DNA from: Deltaproteobacteria bacterium
GTDB taxonomy: Bacteria; Desulfobacterota; Desulfobacteria; Desulfobacterales; JAFDDL01
Assembly (NCBI GenBank): GCA_019310865.1
Contig: JAFDDL010000146.1
Coordinates: forward strand, 1 to 8,187
Reading direction: 5' to 3'
DNA: 8,187 nucleotides
In this document: positions 7,288 to 8,187 of the stretch, piece by piece
Layout of the letters: each line of letters opens with the position of its first letter
Numbering within the stretch: position 1 is the first letter of the stretch
Position numbers and translations under genes: made by a program
Notes under the pieces: model-generated
Told to the model about the DNA's origin: nothing
Databases searched by the model: none
What the model saw: the letters and a program-made list of their open reading frames with translations, nothing else

Positions 7288-7856
7288 AGAAACGATACGC
7301 CCTGGTATTTGATTTAGACAGGTGTATGAACTGCAAAGGATGTTCTGTTTCCTGCAAAAATGAACATGAACTTCCCCCTGGTGTCTGTTTTAACTGGGTT
7401 TACCAAGAGGGTCCCATCGGTGATTATCCCGAACTTCAAATGTATTATCTTCCGAGGACCTGTATGCAATGCTCTGAACCCCCTTGTGAAGAGGTCTGCC
7501 CCACCAAAGCGACATACGTTACTGATGAAGGCGTGGTAATGATCGATGAAGATCGCTGTTTTGGCTGCCAATATTGTATATGGGCTTGTCCGTATGAAGC
7601 GCGGTTTTTCCATCCCACAAAACGGGTCGTTCAAAAATGCAATATGTGCATCCATTTAACGGCCATGGGGGACGACCCTAACTGTGTCCTCAATTGTCCC
7701 GCTAAAGCACGTGTATTTGGAGACGTTAACGACCCGGAAAGCCCTGCTTCAAAACTACTGGCTCGGAATCAGGGGCGAATATTCAAGATTCGAGAAGATC
7801 TGGGGACGGAACCGAACGTTTACTATCTATTACCAAAAGGAGTAAAACTAAAATGA
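7284..7856 (+). CDS. DmsB/PsrB-like subunit with four 4Fe-4S clusters
   Basis: This 190-residue electron-transfer subunit belongs to the DMSO/polysulfide reductase type. It has sixteen cluster cysteines in four groups: 14/17/20/24, 60/63/68/72, 92/95/98/102 and 119/122/134/138. The last group has the long 11-residue gap typical of this family. The Cys-Pro endings at 72-73, 102-103 and 138-139 are intact. One extra cysteine occurs at 35. No signal peptide is present, which suits an enzyme that either rides out with a Tat partner or stays inside. Since the catalytic subunit lacks a Tat signal, the latter is expected. It should pass electrons between the catalytic subunit and the membrane anchor encoded next. 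The start is firm: GGGAGG lies 7 nt upstream, and ATGA overlaps the preceding stop. Its own stop overlaps the next start in the same way. Confidence 0.92.
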   Translation: MKKRYALVFDLDRCMNCKGCSVSCKNEHELPPGVCFNWVYQEGPIGDYPELQMYYLPRTCMQCSEPPCEEVCPTKATYVTDEGVVMIDEDRCFGCQYCIWACPYEARFFHPTKRVVQKCNMCIHLTAMGDDPNCVLNCPAKARVFGDVNDPESPASKLLARNQGRIFKIREDLGTEPNVYYLLPKGVKLK

Positions 7857-8187
7857 ATCCCCAATATCCTTTGGTTTTTTCTACCTTGTTGATTCGATTG
7901 GCGGTGGGAATCGCAATTGTGCATATTGTTACCTCACTGGGCGGTACGGCTGTTGTGAAAGACTGGCTTGTCGCTGTATTTTCCATCGGTTGCATCGTGC
8001 TCGGCGTTATTTTGAGCATGACCCATTTAGGGAAACCGCAGCGCTTTTTGAATTCCTTTGCCAATCCAAAATCCATGCTGACTTTAGAGGCGTATTTTAT
8101 GCCCCTGTTGATTGGCAGCATGTTTCTTTTAGCGATTGGATCCTATTTCAGTCAGGCGGCTTGGTTGACCGGTATCGGCAAGATAGG
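7853..8187 (+). CDS. DmsC-type membrane anchor subunit, 3' part cut off by window end
   Basis: 111 codons are visible with no stop before the window edge; DmsC proteins are usually near 280-300 residues. Three membrane segments are seen at about 7-30, 38-56 and 80-100. His58-Leu-Gly-Lys-Pro followed by Arg64 and Asn67-Ser68 matches the H-L-G-x-P-x-R-x-x-N-S signature after TM2 of E. coli DmsC, in which this region is tied to quinol binding. Glu79 follows at the place of the conserved acidic residue. The subunit should anchor the catalytic and iron-sulfur subunits to the inner membrane and exchange electrons with the quinone pool. The start is supported by AAAAGGAG at 7835-7842 and a 4-nt overlap with the upstream stop. 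The NrfD family is the alternative anchor type but fits less well. Confidence 0.85.
   Translation, partial: MNPQYPLVFSTLLIRLAVGIAIVHIVTSLGGTAVVKDWLVAVFSIGCIVLGVILSMTHLGKPQRFLNSFANPKSMLTLEAYFMPLLIGSMFLLAIGSYFSQAAWLTGIGKI

Overview
The window looks like a piece of a chromosome from an anaerobic Gram-negative bacterium of moderate G+C content. The protein types (a dicluster ferredoxin, an acetylene-hydratase-like molybdenum/tungsten enzyme, a DmsB/DmsC-type electron-transfer pair, and a YCF48-like propeller paired with an RND permease) fit a strict anaerobe such as a sulfate reducer or syntroph of the Desulfobacterota. That placement is inferred from gene content only. All supported genes are on the + strand.

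Layout. Bases 1-829 hold no convincing gene. This stretch carries two related TetR-type palindromes (230-249 and 631-650), a near-consensus sigma70 promoter with A-tracts upstream of it (559-620), and a long 5' leader. In the leader a hairpin (784-821) can hide the strong Shine-Dalgarno of a 44-codon basic small ORF (830-964). Then come a secreted seven-bladed YCF48-like beta-propeller (983-2068) and a 12-TM RND/MMPL-family permease (2127-4544). After 75 bp without a visible terminator follow a two-cluster ferredoxin (4620-4922), a molybdopterin oxidoreductase catalytic subunit (4915-7287), a four-cluster DmsB-like ferredoxin subunit (7284-7856) and the start of a DmsC-type membrane anchor (7853 to the window edge). 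The last four genes overlap one another by 4 or 8 nt, so they are almost certainly one operon.

The catalytic subunit contains an in-frame TGA (5437-5439, codon 175). The same frame continues intact for 615 codons beyond it, to the normal family C-terminus. The TGA is not at the Mo-ligand position, which is filled by Cys155, and no convincing SECIS hairpin was found. It is therefore a fresh nonsense mutation, a base-call error, or an unusual recoding event.

Working model. A cytoplasm-facing Mo/W enzyme, lacking a Tat signal, exchanges electrons through the DmsB-like subunit with a quinone-reactive membrane anchor, with the small ferredoxin as a possible soluble partner. Its nearest relatives appear to be acetylene-hydratase-like proteins, but the hydratase Asp is replaced by His, and the redox partners argue for an oxidoreductase on an unknown substrate. 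The propeller/permease pair upstream probably works at the periplasmic face on export or handling of a hydrophobic compound. Whether it shares a pathway with the redox complex is open.
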